DNA of 64,000 nucleotides, from positions 36,906,738-36,970,737 of the forward strand of contig CM026394.1 in NCBI GenBank assembly GCA_014843695.1. The letters are read 5' to 3'. This document shows, one piece after another, positions 11,011 to 22,554 of this stretch; the stretch's first letter is position 1, and each line of letters starts with the position of its first letter. The notes beneath the pieces are model-generated. The model was given only the letters and a program-made list of their open reading frames with translations. It was not told the DNA's origin and made no database searches. The translations under genes and the position numbers were made by a program. Origin of the DNA: Archivesica marissinica. Lineage: Eukaryota > Mollusca > Bivalvia > Venerida > Vesicomyidae.

Positions 11011-11180
11011 TAATTGTTGACATCAATTACTGAGGTATTACAATATTATTAATTGTGTTATAATATATACAATAAATGAACATGAAGTTATTTATTTTGT
11101 TCTAAGCAAAAGACAATTATAGTTTGTCACGACTGTATGGGTAGCAACTTTCGCTGACAGACATTTGAGAACGCTAAATA
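11011..11180. other. Intergenic AT-rich stretch
   Basis: It contains one diverged copy of the 4255-4715 repeat (about 11040-11100) and otherwise unique sequence leading to the 54-bp minisatellite copies at 11181. No gene was seen. Confidence 0.5.
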
Positions 11181-11262
11181 AATTGACCAGATCAATCATG
11201 GGAATATATCAAATAACCACGTATTTCCAGCTTAAATTGACCGGAGTTATCATGGGAATATA
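11181..11262. repeat. Left flank copies of the 54-bp minisatellite
   Basis: One and a half units (ATTGACCAGATCAATCATGG, then AATTGACCGGAGTTATCATG) match the array at 16147-16440. The LINE lies between the two blocks. Confidence 0.8.
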
Positions 11263-11848
11263 TGATATTTTATTTCTGAATTCCAATAGGCTCAAAAGCC
11301 CATGAGGCATGCATACTTTATGGCAAACAGTGATAATAGCATAAATTATATAAATACTTGTACAATGTACATAGATATCAAACATAAAGAAATATAGAGT
11401 TGTTCAAATGTGGAGAAGGTTATACGTATTCATGATCATATTTTACATATAGTATGCATACATTTACAGTAATTACTCACATTTTAAATATTGCTATATT
11501 GCTATATTGTAGCATTTACTATAATATTATAATGTTCCAGGTTATTTATATTGTTTAGCTGTTCATTCGCTATTTAAATTTTCACTATAACTAATAATAA
11601 ATATACTTTTTTAAATGAAACCAATATGACGTTGACCTTAAATGAAACGAAACAGAAAGACCAACAAATGGTTTCCTAATGTGTAATTCAATGTGTAAGT
11701 TAGCCATTTAGCATCCACGCTCCCTAAAGTTTAAGATTCGGATGGTGTGCTAACTATTTAACACGTTAAGTAATACAACTTACATTTCTAGGGCGTTAGC
11801 TGAAAGTACCTGGAATATTACATGCCATTATTTGCTGTATACAGATTT

Positions 11849-12440
11849 TCATTTCGTTTTGCAAACATACACACCTAATTTCCTAATTGTAGTCTGGCTT
11901 TCATTATTAATCAATTCTATAAACTTATACATATTTGGATGCCTCCAAAATTTCGCTGGAATATACTGACATCTTAAATCATTGTACAATGAGCATTCCA
12001 TAACAAAGTGAAATTCATCCTCTATTTCATTACATATATAACAAACTCTTTCGTTTCTAGGTATACTTCTAGGTCTAGCCCATCTACCTGCCTCAATATG
12101 TAGTCTATGCGACGATACTCTTAATTTAGTAATTGACTGACAAAACCTATTTATTGTAAAGTATTCTAAATATGCTTGAAATTTAAAGGAAGCAATAGTT
12201 CTATAAAATAGTGCCCTACTAGAATTGTCTAGCCTGTCATGCCAATTTTGAACAAATTGATCGGTAATTCTTTGTCGAACAAGATATAAAAACAAGTCAA
12301 TGTTTCCAACACTTTGCTGCAACCATGCATCGTTGAAACCAAGTGAGTTTAACAAGTCTTTTACCAAAGAACACCAATTCACCTTATTTAGGGACACTCA
12401 CTAAATCTTCTTTTAACATGTTATATACTAGCGATACATA
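11849..12440 (-). pseudogene. LINE-1A ORF2 C-terminal segment, zinc-knuckle-like
   Basis: The open stretch ends in a TAA at 11849. It contains RLHIEAGRWARPRSIPRNER and then CYICNEIEDEFHFVMEC, a C-x2-C-x8-H-x4-C arrangement. This is commonly found after the RT domain of molluscan and cnidarian LINE proteins, where it is thought to bind RNA or DNA. It is in a different frame from the preceding RT/thumb segment, so at least one indel separates them near 12400-12440. Confidence 0.8.
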
Positions 12441-12447
12441 TTTATTT

Positions 12448-12850
12448 TCATTTAAATGTAAAATTTTTATCCAGTATTTTATAACATTGTAGACATTTAT
12501 AAGTAACTCTTCCTAATTCTCCATACACAAAATCATTCTGTGTCGTTTTCTTAACTCCTAATAGCTTTTTGCAAAACTTTAAATGTACTCTTTCAATAGA
12601 TAAATCCTTTGCAAAAGCACAAACTTCACTACAATAATTCATAATAGGTGCTACTACTTTGTCAAATAGATCTAATCTATGCTTAGGTGTTATATATGTA
12701 AATTTATATAAATATTTGTTTAACTTAAACATTGCTTTTTGGGCTTGCCCAGCAAGTGTATTTTGTGCAGTACTTAATGGCCCACCACTCGAGAAAACAA
12801 TACCCAGATATGTAAACTTATTCACAATTTCAATCTCTTGTACCACCTTT
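12448..12850 (-). pseudogene. LINE-1A RT thumb/connection segment
   Basis: The frame starts after the RT palm and contains FTYLGIVFSSGG, the usual K-x-LG-like motif after the catalytic palm, followed by a leucine-rich connection region. It is out of frame with the RT segment upstream. The break near 12850-12880 looks like two single-base losses, because a short middle frame (VMIFKKGGTRD) bridges them. Confidence 0.82.
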
Positions 12851-12851
12851 T

Positions 12852-13975
12852 TTAAATATCATCACTTGTTTTTGATACATTTACTCTCCATATTTTCCAT
12901 GTTGTACAATAATCAGACAATAGATGCATATGTTGTTGCAATTCTACTGCTGAGTGTGCAAAGATAACTATATCATCGGCATACAGTAATACCTTAAACA
13001 TGTGAACTTCCATACCCTGAGCACCACTATGGATAAAAACATCTTCAAGATCATTTATACACATTGAAAATAAAAAGGGAGATAAGCACTCGCCTTGTCT
13101 GACTCCGATCATACATGATATTTCATCACTAAGTGTATTCATATAATTAACTCTTGATTTAATTGAACTGTACATGGATTTCATAATATTAATAATTTTC
13201 CCACAAAGTCCTAATTTTATTAACTTATACCATAGATTTTCTCTAACTACAAAATCAAAGGCTTTCGAAAAGTCTACAAACAACACATAGAGTTGTTTCC
13301 CTTTGTTCAGCATGTGGTTTATAAGTCCATTTAATACAAATATATTGTCTACTGTACTCATATGCGATCGGAAACCAGCTTGTGCTTCAACATACACATT
13401 GTAATGTTCAGCCCAATTTCTAAGTCTATTATTTAATATACATGAAAACAGTTTGCCTAAACAACTAAGTACGGTAATTCCTCGGTAATTGTCAACATTG
13501 TTCACACTTCCCTTTTTATGCAACGGAACAATATACCCTTCTGACCACTTTACAGGAAAATATCCAATATCAAAAATCCTATTAAATAGTGTATGCAATG
13601 TAGGTGCTAATATATCTCTACCAACAATGAAAAATTCATTTAACATATGATCGGGACCACCAGACCAGTTATTTTTTAACTGTTTAACCGCTACGTTTAT
13701 CTCATCAACAGACAAAGAATCATTTAATTCACTAAACATAACTTTAAACTCATTATTTTCATATCGTTCATTAAAATATAAAACATCATCATCTGGTACA
13801 AAATATCTATCATTAGGATTATTTACAGATTTAAAATATTGTTCAAAGGACGACAATGGAATGTTTATTTTCTTAATGCCCGCGGACTCTTTCAACATAT
13901 TCCAATATAATCTGGCATTTTTATGTCTCGCTTTAATAAGTGTTGCCGTTTTTTCTTTGTCATAGTTATATCGAC
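12852..13975 (-). pseudogene. LINE-1A reverse transcriptase domain
   Basis: The frame contains the RT motifs in order: IVPLHKKGSVNNVDNYRGIT (motif 1/2), VLFVDFSKAFD (motif A, aspartates kept), GVRQGECLSPFLFSMCINDL (motif B) and LLYADDIVIFA (motif C, YADD intact). This enzyme would copy element RNA at a nicked chromosomal target. It is joined to the endonuclease by a one-base frameshift around 13966-13975. After correcting the frame, the linker continues (CRYNYDKEKTATLIKARHKN). Catalytic residues look functional but the gene cannot be translated intact. Confidence 0.9.
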
Positions 13976-15284
13976 ATTGCCTTTAATATATGCTTGTACT
14001 CCGACCTAGATTTTACCATATTTATTCTATTAATATCACTCGGGTTATCTCTGAATTTATTCAATAGTCGTGAAAATACATATTTCTTTACACAACAATC
14101 ATCATTATACCAGGGATTATCCCTTTCGTACAAATTTGTACTATTATTACCATCATTAGAATATACAGTATTCATAAACATAGGTGCTGCCACTTTTCCA
14201 ACTATACTTTCAAACTGTTGTAAACAACTATCCATATCTGTATGAGAATAACAGGCAAGAATCTCGTTCGATAAAACATTAAAATCACGCGAGATATCCT
14301 CACTACTTAACTGCTCGAGAAAATCTGAACGTGCCTCATTTCTCCATGCATATTTAAAATCAACATGTTTCGTATTCTCTTTCGTAACACTTTCCGTACG
14401 TTCGTCCGTTTGAGATATACTGAAACTAAACATACAACTGATAAGACAATGGTCTGACAAAATGTTTGGGTCATTAATTTCAAATTGTTTTACATTATTA
14501 AACATTTCTGTTTTACATAATACGTAATCGATAACACTACAACCTCGATTATTTACAAAAGTATGCTTCCCAATGTGTGCATCTAAACCGGCTCTACCAT
14601 TTAATATTCGGACTCCGGTCTGTTTACAAAAATCTAACAATAAAATACCATTATTGTTCACATGACCCTGGTCTTTAGAAAACCGTGGCATTTCTACATC
14701 AATAATATAGTCATCTGAGAGCATATCCATATGTTCAGTATTCTCATCTGAGACACAGTCAGGTAATACAGAAGTGCGGGCATTGTAGTCACCGAATAGC
14801 GCATAGTAACAGTTACCATTACAATTGTTTTCAACATGTACAAGAGAATCCAATAACCTATCAAAAATACAATTTTCTACCATAGCTTGCCGACTGCTGT
14901 CATCGGGCAAAACGTAACTTAAACATATATATAAGTCTTTATCAATCGATAGTTTTTGGGCTGAAATTTTAACCCAAATAATGTCATCCTGGCTTGTAAA
15001 AAATAAAGTATCTTCAGATACAAACTCATTTCTTATATATATAATAATACCGCCAGAATTTCTCTTACTTGTATTTTTAATTAATGTTCGATGTAACACA
15101 AAAAACGAAAACCCTTCAACATTTAAATCGGAATAAGTATCAGTCCAGGTTTCAGTAAATAAAACAATATCATTTTGATCAAAAACATATGTCAATAAAT
15201 CTGATATTAATTTATTTGTTCGTTTTGTCGATAATCCTTGTATATTTAACAATGCGCATCGCAAGTTAACCTTCTCCGCGTGAT
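13966..15284 (-). pseudogene. LINE-1A AP-type endonuclease domain
   Basis: A 430-codon frame has the exonuclease-endonuclease-phosphatase fold motifs: the Asn in ALLNIQGLS near residue 7, the Glu in LFTETW near residue 38, SGGIIIYIRN, GDYNAR at about residue 160, SVIDYVL, and LSDHCLI with the catalytic Asp-His pair. This nuclease nicks target DNA to prime reverse transcription. A single TAG at 15286 separates it from the ORF1-like region in the same frame. Either that is the natural ORF1 stop or it is a nonsense mutation. No ATG is obvious at the start. Confidence 0.9.
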
Positions 15285-15285
15285 C

Positions 15286-16140
15286 CTATTTGTTGCCCTC
15301 CGTCACTGTGTCATCTCCATGTATCTCGTGCTGATGTCTATTTATAGAAACTGGGGAATTCCGGTCTCTGCTTGTTGACACACTACGGCCATACGGGTTT
15401 GATGAGTGTGTACGCCTAATACTGCGGTTTCGTGTACGAGAATCATGTGTAAAACCTTTGTTACTGTTTGACTCAGTCTCTGCTCTGGATGTATTTATGG
15501 GGATATTGATATGTGCACTAGATCTAAAGGGGGAATAATCCTTGCTTTGCAAATTCGTTTCATTGAGAGTTATGGTATTTGTGTCACAAGAATGGATTAT
15601 ACGAGTCGGAGTACTGTTTTCTGACACGGTAAGTGTTGCGCTTTCTGTCTGTCTTGGTATATATTGTGTATCACTTTGTACTGGCAATGTAACACTTTGA
15701 GACGAGGACTGTTCATTTAGGGCTAAAGTAATCAGTGCCTCCTTTTGAGGGGGTAATGTATTTACAGTTGATGTATGTATGGGTAACGCTGACACTGTAT
15801 AACTGTTTGTGGGGCAGCTATTCATATGTGTATCATGTGGGGAGTCATTTTCCTGTATATCTGGAACTCGGTGCGGGGGAATAAACTCACTATATGATAC
15901 ACTCTCTGCTGAAGCACTGTTGTTCTCTGCTTTAGTTCCTCCCCCCCTGAGGCACTCTAAAAACGAGGTATTTTCAGGCGGGTTAGGAATGGTTACCTAG
16001 TTCAATGTTTGTACATGTAGCTGAGGTAGTACTACATTTAATGCCGTGTTTATTGCTGTACCAATTGGGGGTAAACTATTAATAGGTACACTATTCATCA
16101 TGTGTTCGTTTTGTGGCCCATATCTCGCTAATTGATCACT
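15286..16140 (-). pseudogene. LINE-1A ORF1-like Ser/Thr/Pro-rich segment, 5'-truncated
   Basis: In the same frame as the endonuclease, a low-complexity Ser/Thr/Asn/Pro-rich region runs from about 16140 to 15286. A stop at about 15997 interrupts it. Recognisable pieces are MNSVPINSLPPIGTAINT and, after the stop, MNSCPTNSYTV. No RRM, zinc knuckle or coiled coil is seen, so it is called ORF1-like by position only. It begins abruptly where the 54-bp minisatellite starts, consistent with 5' truncation. Confidence 0.55.
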
Positions 16141-16146
16141 TGGTAA

Positions 16147-16440
16147 TTGACCAGAGTTATCATGGGAATATATAAAATAACCACACATTTCCAGCTTAAA
16201 TTGACCAGAGTTATCATGGGAATATATAAAATAACCACACATTTCCAGCTTAAATTGACCGGATTTATCGTGGGAATATATAAAATAACCACATATTTGC
16301 AGCTTAAATTGACCGGATTTATCATGGGAATATATAAAATAACCACATATTTGCAGCTTAAATTGACCGGATTTATCATGGGAATATATAAAATAACCAC
16401 ATATTTCCAGCTGAAATTGACCAGAGCAATCATAAGAAAT
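16147..16440. repeat. 54-bp minisatellite, about 5 copies
   Basis: Units of 54-55 bp carry TTATCATGGGAATATATAAA and end TTCCAGCTTAAA. Further copies lie on the other side of LINE-1A at 11181-11262. Confidence 0.92.
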
Positions 16441-16729
16441 ATATTATAAACTCATTTTTTAACTTTTAATTTTACTCTATTAAGAAGTCAAAATGCTTTC
16501 CCATGTTGATTATAACATCACAGCTTTATTTATCATCAAAAACATAAATAATGTACTTAGAAGCTAAAATTCCCTTCAAAATTCTCAGATAATCCAATAA
16601 CATATTGGTTCATAAAATTGGCTCCCAAGATCCATTCTCCCCCAAAAATTAAGCAACACTAGTTTCTAAATAATGAAATTGTCCCCATAAAAGATATCAG
16701 TATTTTAGCACCAATAACTGCAATCTATT

Positions 16730-17792
16730 TCTACATCAAAGATACCAGTATTTCAACATCAATAGAAACTTCAATCTATACTACATCAAAGATACCAGTA
16801 TTTCAACATCAATAGAAACTTCAATCTATACTACATCAAAGATACCAGTATTTCAACATCAATAGAAACTTCAATCTATACTACATCCAAGATACTAGTA
16901 CTTTAACACCAATAGAAACACCAATCTATGCTACATCAAAGATACCAGTATTTCAACATCAATAGAAACTTCAATCTATACTACATCAAAGATACCAGTA
17001 TTTCAACATCAATAGAAACTTCAATCTATACTACATCCAAGATACTAGTACTTTAACACCAATAGAAACACCAATCTATGCTACATCAAAGATACCAGTA
17101 TTTCAACATCAATAGAAACTTCAATCTATACTACATCAAAGATACCAGTATTTCAACATCAATAGAAACTTCAATCTATACTACATCCAAGATACTAGTA
17201 CTTTAACACCAATAGAAACACCAATCTATGCTACATCAAAGATACCAGTATTTCAACATCAATAGAAACTTCAATCTATACTACATCAAAGATACCAGTA
17301 TTTCAACATCAATAGAAACTTCAATCTATACTACATCCAAGATACTAGTACTTTAACACCAATAGAAACACCAATCTATAATACGTCCAAGATGCAGGTA
17401 TTTTAACACCAATAGAAACATCAATCTCTACTATGTCCAAGATACAGGTATTTTACTACATCCAAGATACCGGTATTTTACTACATCCAAGATACCGGTA
17501 TTTTACTACATCCAAGATACAGGTATTTTAACACCAATATATAACCATCAATCTATGCTACATCCAAGATACATGTATTTTAACACCAATATATAACCAT
17601 CAATCTATGCTACATCCAAGATACAGGTATTTTAACACCAATATAACCTTCAATCTATGATACATCCAAGATACAGGTATTTTAACACCAATATAACCTT
17701 CAATCTATGATACATCCAAGATACAGGTATTTTAACACCAATAGAACCTTCAATCTATGCTACATCCAAGATACAGGTATTTTAAAGCTAAT
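16730..17792. repeat. 50-bp minisatellite with 150-bp higher-order repeat
   Basis: Units of about 50 bp carry CTACATCAAAGATACCAGTA and CAATAGAAACTTCAATCTAT. Between 16881 and 17380 two units of type A and one of type B (CATCCAAGATACTAGTACTT) recur as a 150-bp block; type B starts at 16881, 17031, 17181 and 17331. The right part is more degenerate, with TACATCCAAGATACAGGTAT units. One isolated diverged unit sits at 18249-18297. Confidence 0.92.
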
Positions 17793-18297
17793 ACTTTATT
17801 GTGCGACTAGTGAGTAGGGAGATAACCATTGTACAATTTTATACACCGACACTTTACATGCATCAATATGTACATGTACTGCAGTATTTCCCACCAACAT
17901 ACTCTAGCAAATAACATTCTTTCTAAAATGCTTTGTACATACTGTATCTTTGTAAATGCTAACTATGACAGATGCGACATGTGATGTACCAAGTCAGGGT
18001 AAAAAAAACAGAGAAAAAACTTCACTCACTGTAGTTAATGTAAAATACTTTGGAAACTGCATGTGGTCCACCACATTCCACCCATCTTGCATACATACAT
18101 ATACTAGTATTCAATACTTCATAAGTTCATAAGAATACTTGTCGTCTACGAACATCCCCCCCCCCCCACAGGAAAATTGTTTTCTTCTGGGTTTTTTATT
18201 TCAAGTAAATATTTCTAGCTTTTGTAAAGAGTTTTCTAGCAAAGTAGACTACATCCGAGATAAAGGTATTTTAATATTAATAGAATCTTCGATATAG
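17793..18297. other. Unique stretch with isolated 50-bp repeat unit
   Basis: No gene is seen. A run of 11 C occurs near 18158-18170. At 18249-18297 one diverged copy of the 50-bp unit directly precedes the LINE-1B remnant. Confidence 0.6.
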
Positions 18298-18322
18298 CAC
18301 TCTTAAACTATAATTTCTTATA

Positions 18323-18490
18323 TATTATGGTGATGTGTTTTAATATGTTGTACCGGATTATCTTTGCGCATTTTACCAAATACTTTAAGTGCATTATCTT
18401 GCATGTATTGGGTAAATGAACTGAATACATTATCAATATCTGAATTAGTGCCTACACATTCATTTAATGTACATAATATCGTTACGCTCC
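18323..18490 (-). pseudogene. LINE-1B EN-RT linker fragment
   Basis: The frame LNECVGTNSDIDNVFSSFTQ continues to KVFGKMRKDNPVQHIK and then a stop. It resembles the linker between endonuclease and RT in molluscan LINEs, and it continues the endonuclease frame on the far side of the insertion after allowing one indel. No RT motif follows. Confidence 0.6.
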
Positions 18491-19552
18491 AACCAGGGTC
18501 AATCTAGTGGGCATACGGGCAGACGGACGTAGGCAAATCACGGTGAACAGCTGACTGAGTGATGACAACGATAACCTGTACTTTTACTTGTTTTACTCTT
18601 CACCAACTGCTAGGCGCATACATGGATGCTAATGACCACTATACTATCGTCAGAAACCCAAGTTATATAATAATTTAATATAATAGCTGACGCAACTCCT
18701 CGGTATGACAATGAAACGCACCACTGCTTAAAATATGACGTCTGCTGTACAATACAAACAGGCAAGGATTCTCGGCTATCTTAGAGTGTTGGAGGCCTAG
18801 AATGAAGTTCTGCTCGGTATTTATACTATACGGTCAATGCAACGTGTTGGGTATATACACTGTGGTTGCACACTGTGGAATCTACATGTCGCATTGCACG
18901 TGCATGCCCCACATGTCGCATGACGCTGCCCATATGTTGCATTATGTCACACACAAATGTGTGGTGCAACAGTTACTCGTAACTAAAATAAGACTGCTGC
19001 GTCAACTAAGCACTGCATACATACCAATACCATACATATACTTATCATCAAAAGCACCCGAAACTTAGGTGTCGGCATGTTTGCCCGCTACCAATACCAC
19101 ATATAAGCGATATTCTTTGTTTACCTATGCGGCGTATGGAACACGGTCGCGTAGCGTCTCATGCACAGTGTGCATTCAAGATTGCGGCCTACATGCTAAA
19201 CAAAATACAGTTGGGCCTAAACAGCATATTACACCCGTTTACATATCTTAACAGGAATATTCAGTAACACAGATAGGATTAACTACAACAGGGATATTCC
19301 TAAACAGAACAATACTTAAGGATTATCATATCAGAACCAGCAAGAATACACGCAACTGGAGCTCATGTGTGCCAGGCAGTAGATTACAACTGGCGTGGTA
19401 TTCGAAGGCGATCTGTAGTTCTGTTTGTTTCATAGAGCAACGGTCAAATTCCTATAGTGCTGTCAGTAAAAATGCATCACCACACTTCACTGTAATACAC
19501 ATGGTGAAAATAAAACCCAGAGGGTAAGCTAACACATAGGGTGTTACACTAT
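18482..19552 (-). mobile_element. 1.07-kb insertion in LINE-1B, solo-LTR-like
   Basis: Both edges are flanked by TATCG (18477-18481 region and about 19553-19557), a candidate 5-bp target duplication. On the minus strand the segment has TGTAACACCCTATGTGTTAG near its start and GGTTGGAGCGTAAC near its end. The TGTAAC/GTAAC ends and 5-bp duplication fit a Ty3-type solo LTR, but TGTAAC starts about 6 bp inside the duplication. The class therefore stays uncertain. There is no coding sequence inside. Confidence 0.45.
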
Positions 19553-19583
19553 AGTATCGTCATATAACGAAAGATCTTTAAAC

Positions 19584-20430
19584 TCATTGATCCTTGACTC
19601 GTCCGTCCCATTGTATGTACTTTTCTGAATCGTGTGTGTCTATATCGACCAACTGATTTGTTGCAACACGTTGAAGATAAATTTTTAAACCCGAATGATC
19701 CGAAAATTCATTTGAATGTAATATTTCAAATTCGGATACGTATTTGAAATCAGTATAATCAAGAAGTAAATAGTCAACAAACAGTACTTGCTCCATTTGT
19801 GGAATGATAAGTAAACTCGCCAATACCTTTATCACAATGCAGACGAGAATTTGTTATTAATAGAGACGTTTCTTTACAAAGGCCAATCAAGCATTTACCG
19901 TGTTTATCAGTCATGTGGTCTTTATTCACACACTGCGGTATGGGAACAATGTTTGACAGCTGGCTGTCATCGAAATCAATGTATCTGTCTAAAACATCGG
20001 AGACATTTGAAGTTCTTGCATTTAAATCGCCAGACAAGAACATTTTACTTTTTGTTTTATATTTTTCTATCACTATTTCAATTTATTATTTAATATTTTT
20101 GAGCTTGCAGGTGTATATATATTACAAAAATACACATTTTGTTCAAAATCAAAGAGATCACTGGATAATTTTAACCAAACAATACCACATTGTAGTTTCT
20201 CTATTACATGTATTTTATTATTATGTTTCAGTGAATGTTTATCTTCCTTTCCGTGTATTCAATGATTTATTTCCAAATTTATGTTCTGAGAGATATCCTT
20301 GAATATCTAAATTGTAATTGGTATCTTTTGAAACCCAAGTTTCAGATAGGAAAACAATGTCAGAGTAGTCAGATAGTTTTCTAACCAATCCATTTATGTT
20401 CCAGGAAAAGAGTTTAAGGTGCTTCTATGA
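19584..20430 (-). pseudogene. LINE-1B endonuclease domain, frameshifted
   Basis: Endonuclease motifs appear in order across three frames: LFSWNINGLVRK and IVFLSETWVS (20400-20310), WVKIIQ-like and EQNVYFCNIYTPA-like beta strands, FLSGDLNARTS (about 20030), VDYLLLDYTDF and NEFSDHSGLKIYL (about 19700). All expected Asn, Glu, Asp and His positions are present, so the fold is recognisable. Frameshifts at about 20280, 20080 and 19800 break it. Confidence 0.8.
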
Positions 20431-20553
20431 CCTTGATTTCTCACTTGTCTTCTCATTTCGAGGGTTGCACACATTTGCCATTCACGTATACCCTATGTAA
20501 TCGCCCATTCATGTACAGTTTATTCCAAATTATTTTTGCATCGTTTTGCAACA

Positions 20554-20985
20554 TTACTCTTCTGCTTGCTCCTTAAGTAAGGGATAATGTGCTTTTCTGG
20601 CCTCCCTGATTTGCTGAGGCCACTGTATATCGAAGCCCTGTTTGGTATCCCTCAATTTCTTCTTAACATCCTCATCATATGAGTCGTATCTGCTCTCTTG
20701 CCAGAGGATTGTGGAACTTGGTCGTGGTTTTGATGCCGTATCGGGATCCAAGTCTATGCACCATATATAGATTGTTTACAAATGTCGTGCAATTTTTAGT
20801 CTTGCCCCTATTCGTTATTCCGTTAAATATTAAATTATCTCTCATTGATCTGGATTCCAAGTCAGTTATTTTATTACATATCCCCATCTCTCTCATAGTG
20901 CATGACTGTGTCCTCCAAGTAATAACAACAGTTTTGTAGGCGTTTTATCTCATTTTTTGCACTTTCTAAATCTTTGTGAAAGTAA
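20554..20985 (-). pseudogene. LINE-1B ORF1 fragment, coiled coil plus RRM-like
   Basis: Pieces include a heptad-like stretch (DLESAKNEIKRLQNCCYYLE), DLESRSMRDNLIFNGI (typical at the start of the ORF1p RRM), VHRLGSRYGIKTTTKF, and a C-terminal YDEDVKKKLRDTKQGFDIQW. Together these match the L1-like ORF1 architecture that binds element RNA. The pieces lie in three frames. Confidence 0.75.
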
Positions 20986-22487
20986 ACTGGACCAACTGCG
21001 TCTTATGTTATTTGATATACTACGGGAATGCGATGATTTCCCTTTTAGACCATAATCAGAACTCAAGCGGCGGGTTGCCACACAGAGAGGAGACCCCGTA
21101 GTAGTGAAATTGGCAAATGATATTCATGTTATTCTGTCCGTTCTCGAGGGCGATGAATACTCTCCCCTGAGGGAACTTATAAGCGCATCATCTCATGGTC
21201 GCTACAATTCTCAGTCTAGGATTTCAGGCGATACTTTGACACCTGTCAGTGCTCCAAGGAAGTACCTGTGTTAAAAGACACTATAACTACTCTGCAAGCA
21301 GATCTCTTGCTACTGAAGCAACGCACTTTTGAGTGTGAAAAAATACGAACTGATGAAATGCGAATGTTACATGATATGCTGTCTTGTTTGAAAAGTGAAA
21401 TAAAGACACAGTGCTATTCAGTGAAACAATCTCTGTGCTCATCGATTGAAACTGTATCTGTATCCAAACAACCTAATACTGAATATATGAACTCAAAATT
21501 GGAAGATCTAGATGCACGTATTCAGGTATTTGAAAATATTGTTGATGCGGCAGAAGTTATGGCAGTAAATATAAATGCACTATGTAGAGTCAATCAAGAG
21601 CATACTGCGGATCCATCCCACGAATCCTTATCGGAGCCACCACTTACCGGAATGCATCCCCACACAGAACATAATGATGATGGCAATATTACACCCATTC
21701 AACCAAATAAAGGAGTCTGTCCCTTTGAACTCGAAATGTTCTTAATCTAGTCTCCGTGCAACAGATATTGATGCACTTGAAAACATTTTCCTGCATCGTA
21801 ACGATGAGGCTCCGGTTGAAAATTCATACACGCAACACGGCGGTGTTGAAAATACATTCACATGACATACAACAACACATTGGCCCCAAAGCGCCCCTAA
21901 GGCTCAGAAATACCAGGCGACGTCAAATGAATGATGTGAAGTGGAATCCTTCTCGGCTTGTGTCTTTTGCCGAAATACACAAAACCATTGGAACACCGAG
22001 TGAGCCTCGAAAAGACGGAACACCTGTACGTATCACAAGCAGAGATGAACATTACGTTGAACCTTATTCAGATGAGCTAGACTTTGAATTTGTGACTCAT
22101 ATTCGGAAACGCGCAGTGTTTTTATTTAGGTGGATTTAAAGAGTCTGTGATGAGCTCAATTATTACGTCGTACATGTGTCGTAGAGGATACAATATATCA
22201 ATAGTAAGGATTGTCTCCTGCCGATGCACGCCTGGAGACGCTATTGTTCGTATTAACGTTGAAGACGATGGTAATTTATCAGAGTTACAACAATCTTACT
22301 TCTGGCCAGAGGGTGTTACGTGTAGACCCTGGTTAAACCGAGGCATTTTGAAGAGTGGACAGAAATCAGGAACTAGCTCCATGTATCATACCAATTTCCA
22401 GTATAATAACTTGTATGCGGAAAATGGTTTTCACCACCGTGGCGGGGTTGAGAGCTACAATATTTACCGACATTTGAACTTGGACTA
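20985..22487 (+). pseudogene. LINE-1C ORF1-like protein, frameshifted
   Basis: An N-terminal part (ELKRRVATQRGDPVVVKLAN to about 21250) is followed by a predicted coiled coil, including LKDTITTLQADLLLLKQRTF and EDLDARIQVFENIVD (21268-21560). An acidic linker then leads to a C-terminal domain with SIITSYMCRRGYNISIVRI, VRINVEDDG and FWPEGVTCRPW (22150-22340). FWP-GV-CRPW near the end of an ORF1 product occurs in several animal LINE groups (recalled). Breaks lie near 21055, 21260, 21750 and 22140. Confidence 0.7.
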
Positions 22488-22554
22488 ACAGTACCAATTC
22501 ATATGATTCATATTATACAAACATACACCAATTATTTATTATGATATTCAATCA

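Larger units (their letters stand above)
11263..16146 (-). mobile_element. LINE-1A: degraded non-LTR retrotransposon, EN plus RT
   Basis: On the minus strand this has the order of a two-ORF LINE: a truncated ORF1-like serine/threonine-rich region (15286-16140), an AP-type endonuclease, a reverse transcriptase and a C-terminal zinc-knuckle region. A 3' untranslated part of about 590 bp (11263-11848) follows. Both ends abut units of the same 54-bp minisatellite. At least three frameshifts and two in-frame stops break the reading. The catalytic motifs of both enzyme domains are nevertheless preserved, which suggests loss was recent. I do not assign a clade; the RT motif set would fit the jockey/CR1/I range. 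The 5' end is probably truncated. Confidence 0.85.
18298..20985 (-). mobile_element. LINE-1B: second LINE remnant, split by an insertion
   Basis: Minus-strand order is an ORF1 RRM-like region (20554-20985), an endonuclease (20430-19584) and an EN-RT linker (18490-18298). No RT palm is present, so the 3' half is missing. A 1.07-kb insertion (about 18482-19552) separates the endonuclease from the linker. Multiple frameshifts show it is inactive. The 5' end meets the plus-strand LINE-1C at about 20985 in head-to-head orientation. Confidence 0.8.
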
